The notes under the pieces are model-generated. The model was not told where the DNA came from, ran no database searches, and saw nothing but the letters and a program-made list of their open reading frames with translations. Source: Achatina immaculata (lineage: Eukaryota > Mollusca > Gastropoda > Stylommatophora > Achatinidae). Taken from it: DNA of 64,000 bases. Below, piece by piece: positions 12,411 to 51,477 of the stretch. The translations under genes and the position numbers were made by a program. The first letter of the stretch is position 1; each line of letters starts with the position of its first letter. The stretch is from contig CM019721.1 of NCBI GenBank assembly GCA_009760885.1, positions 17,470,196 to 17,534,195 of the forward strand, read 5' to 3'.

Positions 12411-12720
12411 TCTAATAAATAAAAGACAGCAAATGGAAAATAATGAGAAAGTTGTGTCTTCTAAAAGCTGGCCGAGAGAAGTGTGTCTGGACTCACCCAA
12501 GAAATCTGAAAGTAAATCAAAAGGTGCAAAAAGGGGAGCTAAGCGGATTTACTCAGATGGAAGCCAAAATACCCGAGCTTGTGGGAGGGTTATTGTTACA
12601 GCGTCATGTCGCCCTCTAGATAAGTACAGAGTGGAAGAAAGTCAATGGAGTACATCCAACAGTGGAAGTAGCATTCTATACTAATATTCAGTCAACAATG
12701 GGCGAACATTTTCGAAGAGA
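12390..12720. other. short unassigned stretch
   Basis: Includes the Helitron end. Beyond 12411 there is a small open frame with no recognised domain. Confidence 0.3.
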
Positions 12721-12721
12721 G

Positions 12722-12877
12722 ATGATATTTAATAGTACATTCCATCAATATTAATGGAGATAACATTTTATACTAATAATCTATCAATATTAATGGAGAT
12801 AACATTTTATACTATTTTTATCAGTATTAATGGAGATAATATTTTATACTAATTTTCTATTAGTATTAGAGGAGACA
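12722..12877 (+). repeat. 39-bp AT-rich minisatellite, left arm
   Basis: Units close to ggagataacattttatacta followed by atattctatcaatattaat. This is the same array as 13649-14130; the two arms are separated by a mariner insertion. Confidence 0.85.
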
Positions 12878-13648
12878 CGAGGGTCACACCGAAAGTCGTG
12901 AGCAAAGATTTTCTACAAATCAGAATTTATAGATAGAGAAAATATAAATGTATCATCTTAACCTGCATCCCTTGCACTTCATGTAGAGGTTACATGACGT
13001 CACCATCATGTATCACGTGACCACGTGGAGTATAAACAAAATGGCTGGTGGTGACGTTTCGTTTCGTCAACGTGCTTTTATTGAGTTTCTCGTTAAAGAG
13101 GAAATCCCCGCTGCTGAAATCCATCAAAGACTTCACTTTGCTTATGGAAATGTGTGTATGGGTGCTAGCAGTGTTAGAAGGTGGGTGAAACATTTCAAAG
13201 ATGGAAATATAACATCAAAGATATGCCTCGCAGCAGTCGCCTTCGAACTGCCTCCACTGAACGCAACGTGGAAAGGGTTGACGACATCATTAACGAAGAC
13301 AGACCTGTCACAGTATCTGAAATCGTTGTAAATATTGGAATAGGACACAAGGCAGTACAGGAAATGATTGAAACCCTAGGCTATAGAAAAAGTTTGTGCC
13401 CGCTGGGTCCCACAGGAGAGAACGTCCAGAAAGTAGTGCGTCTGTGCCGTCGGTCAGCTGGAACGGAGTCCTACCGGGAGAGTATTTTTAAACTTGCAGA
13501 GCGATGGGAAAAAATGTGTGCAGAGAAATGGATATTATGTTGAAAAGCGAAGAAAAGGATGTAGGTTAAGATGACACATTTATATTTTCTCTATCTGTAA
13601 ATTCTGATTTTTAAACAATTTTGCTCACGACTTTCGGTATGACGCTCG
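12878..13648 (+). mobile_element. mariner-type element, internally deleted, ~90-bp inverted repeats
   Basis: A 771-bp element. The left end (cgagggtcacaccgaaagtc) and the reverse complement of the right end (cgagcgtcataccgaaagtc) match, and the similarity continues for about 90 bp (roughly 12878-12972 against 13556-13648). It sits in a minisatellite unit exactly at ggagaTA/acatt: the right flank keeps TA (13649-13650) and the left flank reads CA (12876-12877), as expected for Tc1/mariner TA duplication with one mutation. Inverted repeats this long are unusual for mariner, where 20-40 bp is typical. Confidence 0.85.
13041..13550 (+). pseudogene. mariner transposase remnant lacking the catalytic core
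   Basis: The ATG at 13041 starts a frame with the N-terminal HTH region (VSFRQRAFIEFLVKEE, SSVRRWVKHFKDG). After a shift near 13200 the other frame gives MPRSSRLRTAS, VDDIINEDRPVTVSEI and VQEMIETLGYRK, which is the second HTH. The sequence then jumps to a short segment (LAERWEKMC, with YVEK in the next frame) resembling the extreme C-terminus of mariner transposases. The DD34D catalytic domain between them (roughly 200 residues) is absent. The product could at most bind DNA, and the frameshift argues against even that. Confidence 0.8.
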
Positions 13649-14135
13649 TAACATTTTATACTAATATTCTATCAATATTAATGGAGATAACATTTTATAT
13701 TAATATTCTATCAATATTAGCGGAGATAACATTTTATATTAATATTCTATCAATATTAACGGAGAGAACATTTTATATCAATATTCTATCAATATTAACG
13801 GAGATAACATTTTATATTAATATTCTATCAATATTAACGGAGATAATATTTTATACTAATATTCTATCAATATTAACGGAGATAACATTTTATATTAATA
13901 TTCTATCAATATTAACGGAGATAACATTTTATACTAATATTCTATCAATATTAACGGAGATAACATTTTATACTAATATTCTATCAATATTAACGGAGAT
14001 AACATTTTATATTAATATTCTATCAATATTAACGGAGATAACTTTTTATATTAATATTCTGTCAACATTAATGGAGATAATATTTTATACAATTTTTATA
14101 TCAATATTAATGGAGCTACCATTCTATCCTAGAGC
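13649..14135 (+). repeat. 39-bp AT-rich minisatellite, right arm
   Basis: About 12 units of 39 bp (ataacattttatattaatat then tctatcaatattaacggag). The unit length is a multiple of 3, so the array reads open as a 13-residue repeat, but there is no sign that it is a gene. Confidence 0.92.
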
Positions 14136-14775
14136 TCTATCAGTAATATACACAAAAGAAGAATGATGTCACTACTACTTGTCAGACCAGCAGTGGAGGA
14201 ACCCAGAGAAACATATCTGCTGAAAAAAAGCGGATATAGATGATGAAAAATAACAGAAACCAGACGGCATTTTTCCACGACGTTTGAGATTTATTACAAA
14301 CATCTGGGAAATTATCCAACAGGTCGAGATACAGCTGGTAGTTACCTGGCACTATTTATCAGTACATAAAGCTCAATCTCATATTATGATATTGTTGGCA
14401 TGAAAGATGTATCACGTGATAGTGAATACCGAAAACATATGGAAGATGTCAATCTGAGGCTTGTACTAAGAAAATAGGGGTGGAAGAGAGTAATAATATG
14501 GGGAGAGAGAGAGAGAGAGAGAGAATCACGCAGAGAAAGGATTAAACTGTCAGTGATAAGTATGTTGGTCTGTTCATAATCAGTAGCACAGTTCGTGGTG
14601 TACAAAGGCCTGGATAGGTTCGCCTATTTCCAGACCTGTGGAACATAAGAATAAACAGATTTTCAGACTCTCAAGAGTTTCATGTGGGTTGCACTAGTAG
14701 CTTGGCATATTTATATCTGGGAGATCCGACTATACCACGCATTTCGTCCACAATCTCGTGAACCTGCCCCTCCCC
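14135..14775. other. no gene seen; (GA)n at 14502-14524
   Basis: Unassigned sequence with one short GA microsatellite. Confidence 0.35.
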
Positions 14776-14784
14776 CACCCTGAT

Positions 14785-15500
14785 TTGCTGAGGCGTTTTA
14801 AAGTCTTGCCGCTCGGTTTGCTAATCCAGTAGTACCAGCTTCAGCCCCAGCAGTGGGAATTTTTTTTCTGGTACACACTGAAAAAGGGCCCTGGGGTTCA
14901 TCCAACCTCAGAAAATGGGTAGCAGAGAAATCTGGGAAGATAAAGCGGCCAGGCGTGATACTGACCACATCACACTGGGAAGATAAAGCGACCAGGCGTG
15001 ATACTGACCAAATCACACTGGGAAGATAAAGCGGTCAGGCGTGATACTGACCACTTCACACTGGAAAGATAAAGCAGTCAGGCGTGATACTGACCAAATC
15101 ACACTGGGAAGATAAAGCGGCCAGGCGTGATACTGACCAAATCACACTGGAAAGATAAAGCAGTCAGGCGTGATACTGACCAAATCACACTGGGAAGATA
15201 AAGCGGCCAGGCGTGATACTGACCACATCACAAGGGGGAGATAAAGCAGTCAGGCGTGATACTGACCACATCACACTGGGAAGATAAAGCGGCCAGGTGT
15301 GATACTGACCACATCACAAGGGGGAGATAAAGCGGCCAGGCGTGATACTGACCACATCACACTGGGAAGATAAATCAGCCAGGCGTGACACTGACCATAT
15401 CGCACCTTCATGTGCCGAAGGTCATAGAAAATACGGGCCTAACACCGATTCCCTAGTATGCCTTAATGGCCTGGGAACGGGAATTTTACCTTTAATAAAT
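14785..15500 (+). mobile_element. SINE with internal 43-bp amplification
   Basis: The head (about 14785-14880) looks tRNA-derived: an internal-promoter-like ccagcttcagccccagcagt follows a ttgctaatccagtagtacc stretch. The body runs through cctggggttcatccaacctc to 14930, is interrupted by a tandem expansion of a 43-bp body segment (14932-15410), then resumes with tcatgtgccgaaggtcatag and ends in gggaattttacctttaat near 15500. A second copy of the 3' half lies at 15735-15836. Pol III-derived, non-coding; it would rely on a partner LINE for mobilisation. Confidence 0.65.
14932..15410 (+). repeat. 43-bp tandem array inside the SINE, ~11 copies
   Basis: Unit: gaagataaagcggccaggcg, tgatactgaccacatcacac, tgg. 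Copies differ mainly by cggcc/cagtc and cacatc/caaatc. The flanking sequence on both sides is SINE body. Confidence 0.9.
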
Positions 15501-15734
15501 GATCATATTTTGTCTCGTTTCCCAACATTTCATCATCTTCGTATACCTTTTTCTTTCCGGGAGATGTAAAGATGACAAGATGACCAGCGAAACAAGCAGG
15601 TCAAGGGTGCTGCAAGTAAAAGGTTGCATTACTTTAATTTTATATCTATGCCGCCAAAGCCAGTGTTTGCTTAGTGACGAGGGGTGCCTGTCCAGACACT
15701 TGTTTTATTATTAGGAAAGTAAAGAAATCTTCGC

Positions 15735-15838
15735 CCACGGTGCCAAAGGTGGTGGAAAATATGGGCCTAACACCGCATTCCCCAATATGCCTTAATGGAG
15801 TGGAAACGGGAATTTTACCTTTTACCTTTACCTTTCAA
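15735..15838 (+). mobile_element. SINE 3' fragment
   Basis: Matches 15410-15500 (gggcctaacaccg, ccttaatggagtggaaacgg, then gggaattttacc) and ends in an acctttacctttacctttc tail. 5'-truncated second copy of the same SINE. Confidence 0.7.
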
Positions 15839-15879
15839 AGTCTGAAGCTCGCCTGTTTTGCTTTTGCTGGCCCTGAAGT

Positions 15880-16078
15880 TACACACTGCCTACAGCTATC
15901 TGTGAAGGGTACATAGACTGCCTACAGTTGTCTATGAAGGGTACCTAGTTGTCTACAGCTGTCCATGAAGAGTACCTAGACTGCCTACAGCTGTCCATGA
16001 AGAGTACCTAGACTGCCTACAGCTGTCCATGAAGGGTACTTAGACTGCCTACAGCTGTCCATGAAGGTTACCGTGTCA
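15880..16078 (+). repeat. 32-bp minisatellite, ~6 copies
   Basis: Unit: gcctacagctgtccatgaag followed by rgtacctagact. Confidence 0.88.
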
Positions 16079-16079
16079 A

Positions 16080-16680
16080 TGACAGTTCTCGACTGCGGCC
16101 GGTACTCTGTCAACGTTTTCAGAATGCGATGGCAGGATTTTAACGCAAACGTCCTTTTCTTTGGCCAAAAGTATTAAGCTCTTCATAGTTAATTTACAGT
16201 ACGAGGTAAACTAATGTACAGATTGTGCGAGTAGAATCTCGTTATGAAATGCTGCACGAAACTTAAATCAAGTGCAGAATAATAACTATTCGGAATGTTG
16301 CAGTAAAGCAACTAGAGAATACAAGTTTTATAACTTATTAATGTACTTTTGTTTTTTAAAAAAATTTAAATGACGCAATAATGAAGAGCAAGACATATTT
16401 GTAATGAAGTTGATAAATGTTAAAAATATGAACGATAGATCCTGTTTCATGGACGCTATTAAAAACCCATTTTGCTTACGTCAATCACTGTACCGTTACT
16501 GGGGGGTCAATGACTGCGAACGTGGAGTTTTTATCAGAAAGAAACTTTCGCTGAATTTTAGTTTATTGTTTTTCTTTATCACTTTTTTTAGAAATTGCTT
16601 TTGTAAATAAATAAGTACAAAAAAACTTTACTAAGGGATATTGAAATCTCCTTCATGGTAAAAGTAGTTTTCACATTAAG

Positions 16681-16719
<39 letters not shown>

Positions 16720-17035
16720 GTCGTCGTCGTCATCATCATCATCAATTCTCGTAACTTGTTTTGCTGATTGAGACATCTCAGTATGCTACTGGTGTCTCTC
16801 ATCATTCGTTCCAATAGGGGTTTTTATTTCTGTTTCTTTGAGTATGAGTATTAGTATTATTATTAGTATTATGTCTTAGTATTAGTATTATGAGCTGTAG
16901 TATTGTTCGTAGATATCTTTCTCAAATTCCACACTTCCCGGCAACTTTCACACCCGACTGCTGTTCGCTGTTTATCTCAAAATATGACCGCAGAATAACA
17001 GTTTGAGATTTTTCGTTTCCGACAGTTTTACATAG
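16080..17035. other. no gene seen; (ATC)n at 16681-16744
   Basis: AT-rich sequence. The ATC/GTC trinucleotide run is the complement of a GAT tail and could mark the 3' end of a decayed minus-strand LINE, but no LINE coding sequence was recognised beside it. Confidence 0.4.
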
Positions 17036-17037
17036 TC

Positions 17038-17335
17038 TTCTTCTTCTTATTCTTATTCTTCTCCTCCTTTAGCTTTCCGGGCCATTAAGGCTCATTTCTG
17101 CAAATAAAGATCGCCTCATTTCCTTATCTTCTTTTCCCAGTCAGTGACACCAGCTTCTTTTATATCCTCTTCTATATTGTATTTCCATCTGTCTTGGTCT
17201 AGCCCTTGGTCTTGTTTCCCTCATCTCTTATACACATATCATTTTCGTTTGTCTGTTCTCTTCCATTCTTTCTACATGGCCCGGCCAGCGTAATCTATTC
17301 AGTTTCAAGACATTTATATATTTTACAATATCAGG
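17038..17335 (-). mobile_element. LINE family G, 3' end
   Basis: Begins on the plus strand with a degenerate cttcttcttattcttattct run (the complement of the element's GAA-rich tail), then the complement of the ...SLNGPES-like coding end. Related copies are at 47148-47783 and 52232-52365. Confidence 0.65.
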
Positions 17336-17489
17336 TAAGTTTAATGATATTTATGTGCTGAGAAATTTCACTTCTGTTCGGATTCGTCGTTAAAATTCAG
17401 CAGTGAGATTATGTTATTCGTGTCCAAAGTGTGTCATTCAATGCTCTTTGTCCACAGTTTAGTTTTCTTGTTTATTTATTCGTCCTTCT

Positions 17490-19900
17490 TTGCGGGTCAG
17501 ATTGATTGATTGACTGATCTTTATTTCAGAAGGGTTAAGAATTGGACACGCAGGCCCGTCTGACATTCTACCCTTTATCATACAACTTTCACTCTTTTCC
17601 AGACATTCTACAAATATGCTGCTCATATAACAAACATAATTAAGAATAAAGTAATTAAATACACATATAAATGACTAACTACATGCACATATAAATGAAT
17701 ATCTACCAAACAAAAATTTCATCACTATTCGGAATAATGAGTTCGGTGTCTGTAAGAGCAGTCTAAAATAACTTTTTAAGTTTTACAGTTCATGGAGGCA
17801 TTTAGTCGACATCAAATAGATATTGGAAAAGTGTGTAGTTGTAGGAAGGAGTATAGTTTATATATTTTTTTAATACAGGATGGGAGGGTAATCCAAAAAT
17901 GAGCAGCAGAAAAAGTAAAGCTTTTCTTGTAAAGGTCAAGTCTAGATTTTGGAAGACTTATGTTGTTCAAGCGTTGACTGCACTTTGGGCTAAATTTAAA
18001 CAGGTTCCATAGATAAGGTGGAGCATGCCGTGAAAGAATTTGATGCACTAACTTGGCTTTATTGAAGAGGAACCTGTTCTTAAGAGGCAGTATTTTGATA
18101 CGTTCGTGCTGGTTAGTTGTTTGTGCTTGATCTTTGCCACTAATAAGCTTTACTGCTCGCTTTTGAAGTATTCTTTGTATTTGACACTGAGCAACAATCC
18201 CAGATTATTGAGTAATAGTCTAAATGTGTTTGTATATGTGATATTTAGTATGTCTTCCTTGTGTCTTGATCGATGAAGTGCTTGATTTTGGCTAACTGGT
18301 ATACTTTTTGCGCGATGAGTTTTGTTGGACCTTGCACATGAGTTCCAGGTCAGATGTTGGTCAGTAATAAGACCTAGTGTTTTGTGCTCGCTAACGTTTT
18401 CTATCTGTGATGTTTCAGTAGAGAACCAAAGTGTTGTTTTTGCCGCCTTGTGTAATTTCTGCCTTGTTGTTATGATCATTGATTTTGTTTTATCAGTATT
18501 TATAATCATGCCATTGTTGTTGCTTCATTTAATTAGATTGTTTAACTCGACCTGAAGAGTTTATTCTAGATTAATACAATCATAGTCACTGGTGTAGACT
18601 GTGCAATCATCGGCAAAAAGGTCACAAGAAGAGTATTTAAGATGAAGTCAAAGATCACTGATATAGATAGCAAAGAGTAACGGACCTAGAATAGAACCTT
18701 GCAGAACACCAGTGTCAACTATAGCAGTATTTGATAGATAATTGTTAAAGAATACTTCCTGTTGTCTGTCTGAAAGAAATGATGCAATTAAATGTTATTA
18801 GATCAGTGTGCAGTCGATAAGTCTTTATATTTTTTACAAGAATATCATGGTCAGTCATATCAAATGCCTTTTTGAAGTCGACAAAGATGGCACCACATAG
18901 TCTGTCGTCATTTATGTTTACTAACCAGTTTTCTGTAATTTTGGTGAGAGCTGTGTGACAGGAATGATTGGGTCTAAAGCCTGACTGACTGTCTATGAGT
19001 AAATTGTTCTCTTGCATGTGGTCGTAAAGTTATTTTGTGTATGTGTTTTTCGAGTGGTTTTGATAACGACGGTAGTATGGATATTGTTCTATAGTTGGTA
19101 AGATTGTTGGATGAGCCAGATTTAAAGAGAGGATACACTTTAACAGTTTTAAAAGCCTCGGGGAAATAACATTTTGCAATGCACTGGTTGTAAATGTATG
19201 TTAGTGTATGTGAAATGACAGGTGCAGCATAACGTAAGATCTTATTGCTAATATCGTCAAGTCCAGCTGTACTGTTGTTTTTTAAGGATTAAAGATAACT
19301 GTAAACTTCACTGACTGTTAACAATGGAATGTGTAACTGTTTAAGTTTGGTACATGTGCTATCCAGGAATGATTGTAGTTCATGTAAGTTGCATACATGA
19401 GCTGGTATTGATGATTTAGGAACGTTGATTTCTTCACTGAATTGTGTACTGATATGTGCGCTAGTATATGCATGATTGCTTGTTTGAAAATCAAATTCCT
19501 TTCTTTTATTTGATAGGGTATTTATGGCCTTCCAAACTGATTTATTGTCTGATTTATTCTGCATTAGATTATTTTTTCTCTTGTCTTATTAAATATTGAA
19601 CTTTGTTTCTGAGTGAACGATAGGTCATGGAGTCCTTGATTTTGTGCGCCCGGTCACGTTCTCTCATGGATTGTAGTATTTCAGGTGTTATCCAAGGTGA
19701 CTACGTCTGGTGTTTTACTCTCACCTCTTTCGTGGGGACATATTTGTCTAATATATCTCCGAATATCTTTAGCCAATATTCTGTTGCCTCATCAGGGTCA
19801 GTTAGTTGGTTGGATGTGTCAGTTAGATGTGTCACCTGGGGGGGGGAGTGGGGAGGGAGCTCCATACCGGCTGACACCATCAGAGAGGGTGACACCAAAA
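17490..19900 (-). mobile_element. LINE family I (CR1/Jockey-like), decayed
   Basis: A separate LINE lineage on the minus strand. The 3' end is near 17490-17530, with an aataaagatcagtcaatcaatc-type terminus. Readable RT pieces, 5' to 3', are DEATEYWLKIFGDILDKYVPT (near 19700-19900), SDNKSVWKAINTLSNKRKEF, QENNLLIDSQSGFRPNHSCH, FVDFKKAFDMTDHDILVK, NTDKTKSMIITTRQ, SEHKTLGLITDQHLTW and a C-terminal HAPPYLW segment. A YTSDYD/FADDC region is present but the frame is broken by many stops. The endonuclease domain was not seen. An old, inactive copy. Confidence 0.8.
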
Positions 19901-20154
19901 TGACTATCTGTTAAAAAAAAATAGCACAGAAAGAAATTACTAAGGGTTCTGTGGGGTCTGGTACGGGAGGTGGTCTACTGGGGGTACGTGGTGTGGGGTA
20001 AGGGGAAAGAAGGGAAACTGACCATGAGTTACCGCACTGGGTAACACCCACCCACCCTAGTGACGCCACTGTTATGAGTCTCAGTTATGTTAATTTTACA
20101 CTGACCTGCGTTGATATAGTCAATATTTTGATTTTACAGATTTATTCACCAATT

Positions 20155-20860
20155 TACATCTTTGTGTATCTCAGCCAGTCAGTCATTTGCTTGTCCCTTG
20201 GGGAACTTTGCCTCCCTTACAGCTCTCCTGTAGGCCTCTCGGGTGTAAGCAAGATGGCCTGCTGCTGATGCATCTATTTGTAGATTATCAACGATGTCTT
20301 GCAGAAATCTTCGGCTTGGTCTTCCTCTCTTTTTCCTATTATGTATCCTTCCAAGATGGTCTTCTCTAAAGTATCATGACGTTTAATGTGTCCAAAATAT
20401 TTAAGTTTTCCCTGTTTAATCCTCTTTACTAGCGAACCTTCTTTAATATTAAATTCTTGTAGTATAGATATATTTGTTCCTTTTTGTGTTCATGATATTT
20501 GAAGAACTCTTCTGTAGCATTTACATTCAAAGGCATTTATGTGTTTCTCAGCTGTTTTATTAAGTATCCAAGTCTCACATATGTTGCGATGGGAAAGATG
20601 CATGCTCATAAAAATCTTATTTTTGTGGTTCTGTCTGTTCCTCTCCACAGCTTCTTTAGATGTTTTACTTTCTGAAGACCGATAGATGTCATCCTTTTAA
20701 TTTCCCTCAGTGTATCTCCATTATTAGTTAGTAATAATCCAAGATATTCAAAACTCCCCACCTCTTCCAGTTTTTTTTTCTCACTAATATATATTTCATC
20801 TGCCTTATTTGTTTTGTCAGTTGTCATCAATTTAGTTTTTTTCATAGTTGTGTATCTATA
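20155..20860 (-). mobile_element. LINE family B, 3' half of ORF2
   Basis: Minus-strand copy of the family B C-terminal region. It starts with the degenerate tail and the EAKFPKGQ-equivalent end, and extends to the KKTKLMTTDKTNKADEIYIS segment that follows the RT catalytic box. A frameshift lies between the two open pieces. Confidence 0.8.
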
Positions 20861-20934
20861 AGTAACAAATTATGACATTACGGATTTAAATGTTTGAAGC
20901 TATTATATTTTCAATTTTTTTAAAGAGACAATCG

Positions 20935-21290
20935 TTTAATGTATATTACATCACACACCCTTCCCATCCCATCAGACGTCACATAGGATACGCGGTGTGC
21001 CTCGCCATGAGTCTCTATTCTCCCGTAGCTTCTCAGTCTCATCAAGGTATTTGATACCTGTCATCTTAACCTCTCTGATCGGTGATCTATTTATAGTCTC
21101 TCGAAGTCGGCCTCTTTTCCTTTTTTCCAGATGTTTCCAGTTTGATGGCTTGCTTTGTGATTCTGACACGTGGTCTGCATATGTGTACCTTCTTTTCATG
21201 ATCAATCCTGAGACTGTTGCACGCTCATTTCTCATATCACTGCGTTAGCCCTGAATTCGTTCCATTGCACACGAGTATTCTCCTTAAACA
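20935..21290 (-). mobile_element. LINE family A-related, 3' end
   Basis: Encodes on the minus strand MRNERATVSGLIMKRRYTYA, then the KRKRGRLRETINRS basic region and a PRILCDV end, equivalent to 10780-11055 of family A but clearly diverged. It may be a sister subfamily. Confidence 0.75.
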
Positions 21291-21499
21291 TTTACATTCG
21301 AATGCGTACATTTCATAAATTAGCCGGTGCAAAATATTTTTAACTGAGAGAAAAAAAATATCATGTTCTTTGTGTGATAGTCGGCCTTGAATAATATTAG
21401 AGTAAGTGAGTAACTTCTATAGTAGTTTGACATTCCATGACTACTCAGCCGCTGTTATTATTCTAAACGATTAGTTACATATAAGAGGTCATCGTAAAT

Positions 21500-21640
21500 A
21501 CTCTATGAACAGATGTCAAGGTTGTCCATTTCTGACTGTCTATGATTATGACACAAAGGACAGGCATTTGTGGAAAACCCTTGCGGAAGCCACATGTGCC
21601 CTGGGCACTTAAGGTTCAGAGAGAGATGATTATGACAGAC
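21500..21640 (+). mobile_element. LINE family J, 3' end
   Basis: Shares ggacaggcatttgtggaaaa and cacttaaggttcagagagag with the copy at 61160-61470. The tail is a short GA repeat. Confidence 0.6.
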
Positions 21641-21901
21641 TGTAAAATATTTGCAGCATTTATACACGTTCTTGTGTGACGAAAATAAAATGGCAGAATT
21701 TCAAGCAGTTTTCATAATACCCACTATCTTTGTTGAAGTACCCAAAATGATTCCCAAAATGTGATGTTAATCTTCGAGGGCCATTATGTATGCAAGACGT
21801 TTTCGTGTTCAAAGTACTCCTACAAGCAGGTATAACTTGTTATACATGCCAGTGTTGACTGTTATAAAACTGGTTTAATTCTTGCCTGTTGTGTGTTCCA
21901 G
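21640..21901. other. intron or upstream region before exon 21902
   Basis: No coding match. It ends in a polypyrimidine-rich acceptor, cctgttgtgtgttccag. Confidence 0.5.
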
Positions 21902-48937
<27,036 letters not shown>

Positions 48938-49540
48938 CAGTAACAGTTCGTGTTATAAATTTGTTCAGGAAAGTTTTAAGAGAACTGCCTTAATCTAATG
49001 TCCTTTTCGCGAAAAAAGAAATGTTTGTTAACACAATAACACGTCTCTATAACCTGTATGTCCGCCTTTTGCGGAGCTTTAATTATGTAGTGGTAGAATT
49101 TGTGCACACTTACTGTGTTTGTTATGATATCCTGTGTAAAGATAACTGTGACTCTTCTGTTGTTCTTTAGCACAGCAAAGCACAGTAAAATGTGCTTGGT
49201 TGATTTCAACATGAAATGTTTCACTAACTTAAAAAAAAATGTGTATCTAGCTTTTCTCGTAATTTATTTATTCTTGCAGATGGTTGCTTTGGTTTAAACT
49301 AAGTGGCCATGTTTAGAACCGAATTTCTTGTTACTCTTGTCTTTTCTTTTTCCCAGTGTAGTGAGACTTACATGTGAAATATCTGAATCTCTAAACAGTG
49401 TTTAACATGTATTTGAAACTTTAAAAAAAACTCCTCATATCTTTGAAATGCTTTCTTTGCCCAGTAAATGAAATACTAACTATAGATCGTTTTCAAGATG
49501 TGCCAGTCTATTTCTATACGTAGGTGTTATGATATTTATG
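48938..49540 (+). other. likely 3' UTR / downstream region
   Basis: Directly follows the stop codon. I did not find a canonical aataaa in this stretch, so the polyadenylation site is not placed. No other coding signal. Confidence 0.4.
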
Positions 49541-49541
49541 C

Positions 49542-49675
<134 letters not shown>

Positions 49676-49679
49676 TCAA

Positions 49680-50555
49680 GGTCCTTGTCAACAGGCAGGA
49701 TATCATGTCCTTTCATAAGCCTCGATCCCTTGTGCATCTCAACAGGCTTGTCACTGAGCCTTTCTCGTGTTCTCTTTGTCTACCTTCTCTTCTACTTTCG
49801 ATCTTCCCTATTGTCTTTATGTGGACCTTCATGCTGGAAGATGTTAAATTATATAAGTACTGGCTGAAAATGGCAGTAAAACCTTCAGTATTTACTGTGA
49901 AATCTCAGGATATTGAGGATGCTTAAATGGATAAAACAACAGTAAGGATCTGATGAGAAATTTCGCTTTACTTGAAATGTTAGATGAGAGATTAAGTAAT
50001 TGATTTGTTCATCAAAATCACAGGTCAGAGGCATTTTGTATACCCGTCTCGTGAAACATAAGCAACTTACCACACTGGAAATTACCACCCCCTCCCCCCA
50101 AAAAGAAAGAAAGAAAGAAAGAAAACAAGGAAATTTACTTTAATATTTTGATCTCATCATCATAAAATGAAAGAGCGGTTCCATCACAAAACTCTCTCAC
50201 CTGCAGCGAAGTTTAACGCTTTGAAAACCACCAAAATCATCATGTAACTAGTATTACAGCTGATTAGACACCTTTGGTTTGTTTTATGGCAAATCTTGGG
50301 ATATGGATTATTTTTTTAATTCCGCTACTCATTCATCATCTTGTGCCACATAATACAGCAGGGGAGGCTGGCTATAAGATATCTGTAGCTTGTTCTGTTC
50401 TTTGCTCGTGCTGCGCGCCCAGTCCATGTCATTCCCGCTTTTTCTTTGAATATTGTCCGACCTCTAAATCGTTGTCGCCCTCTTTGCTATTTTTTTTCCC
50501 GTCTTCGATTTTTCCTTCAAACATAGTGGGGTTTTTTTTTATTACGCTCTTTGCT
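49680..50555. other. no gene seen
   Basis: Short open frames only; an (AAAG)n run near 50101-50123. Confidence 0.35.
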
Positions 50556-51015
50556 TTGACTGAAGTGTCTGACTTGTCTGAGCCTCACGTCTTACTGAAG
50601 TGTCTGACTTGTCTGAGCCTCACGTCTTACTGAAGTGCCTGACATGTCTGAGCCTCACGTCTTACTGAAGTGTCTGACATGTCTGAGCCTCACGTCTTAC
50701 TGAAGTGAATGACATGTCTGAGTCTCACGTCTTACTGAAGTGTCTGACATGTCTGAGCCTCACGTCTTACTGAAGTGTCTGACATGTCTGAGCCTCTTCT
50801 TACTGAAGTGCCTGACATGTCTGAGCCTCACGTCTTACTGAAGTGCCTGACTTGTCTGAGCCTCACGTCTTACTGAAGTGTCTGACATGTCTGAGCCTCA
50901 CGTCTTACTGAAGTGTCTGACTTGTCTGAGCCTCACGTCTTACTGAAGTGCCCGACATGTCTGAGCCTCAAGTCTTACTGAAGTGCCTGACATGTATAAG
51001 CCTCACGTCTTTCCT
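50555..51015 (+). repeat. 35-bp minisatellite, ~13 copies
   Basis: Unit: cttactgaagtgtctgacat followed by gtctgagcctcacgt. Copies alternate tgtct/tgcct and acatg/acttg variants. Confidence 0.95.
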
Positions 51016-51069
51016 TGTTTGTTTTGTCTGTTTCACCGATTTGTTTTTTTCTCTGTCCACTGAGTCAAT

Positions 51070-51440
51070 CAATCAAGTGCCGTGCAGCGTGGCGTAGGCG
51101 ATCATTTCTCTCCACAATTCCCTGTCTTTAAACTTGATTATGAGATCCACCGGTGGCTTTCTTCCTAGCCACACTGACAACCCATCTAGTAACCTCTCTC
51201 TCTCTCCTCTCTGTCTTCCTCTTTCTCTTCTTCTCTCAGTTTTTTCCAGTTGCCACAGTGTGTTCCAATTTTCCTCTTCTCAGAAAATGTCCTACAAATC
51301 TCGCTTGTCTGCCTCTGATCTTTGCTGTAATTTGCCTTTTAACTCCAGCCTCTCTTAAGATTTCTTCGTTGCTTTTCTTAACGTCCACAGAGGGCGTTCT
51401 TAGTTTCAAAGATCTCAGTTTATTTGCCATTTTCTTAGTT
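51070..51440 (-). mobile_element. LINE family F, 3' end
   Basis: The minus strand contains EEILREAGVKRQITAKIRGR and QARFVGHFLRRGKLEHTVAT, followed by frameshifts. The plus strand begins with the complement of its 3' terminus (gtggcgtaggcgatcatttc). Confidence 0.75.
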
Positions 51441-51477
51441 AACCTCTATGTTCATACAGTACATACGGTATTTATGT

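Noticed and set aside
13621..14166. 181-codon repetitive frame (FYINILSILTEI repeats)
   Set aside because: A 39-bp minisatellite whose unit is a multiple of 3; interrupted by a mariner and without coding signatures.
16588..16776. Poly-Asp small protein on the minus strand
   Set aside because: Encoded by an ATC/GTC microsatellite; no supporting gene structure.
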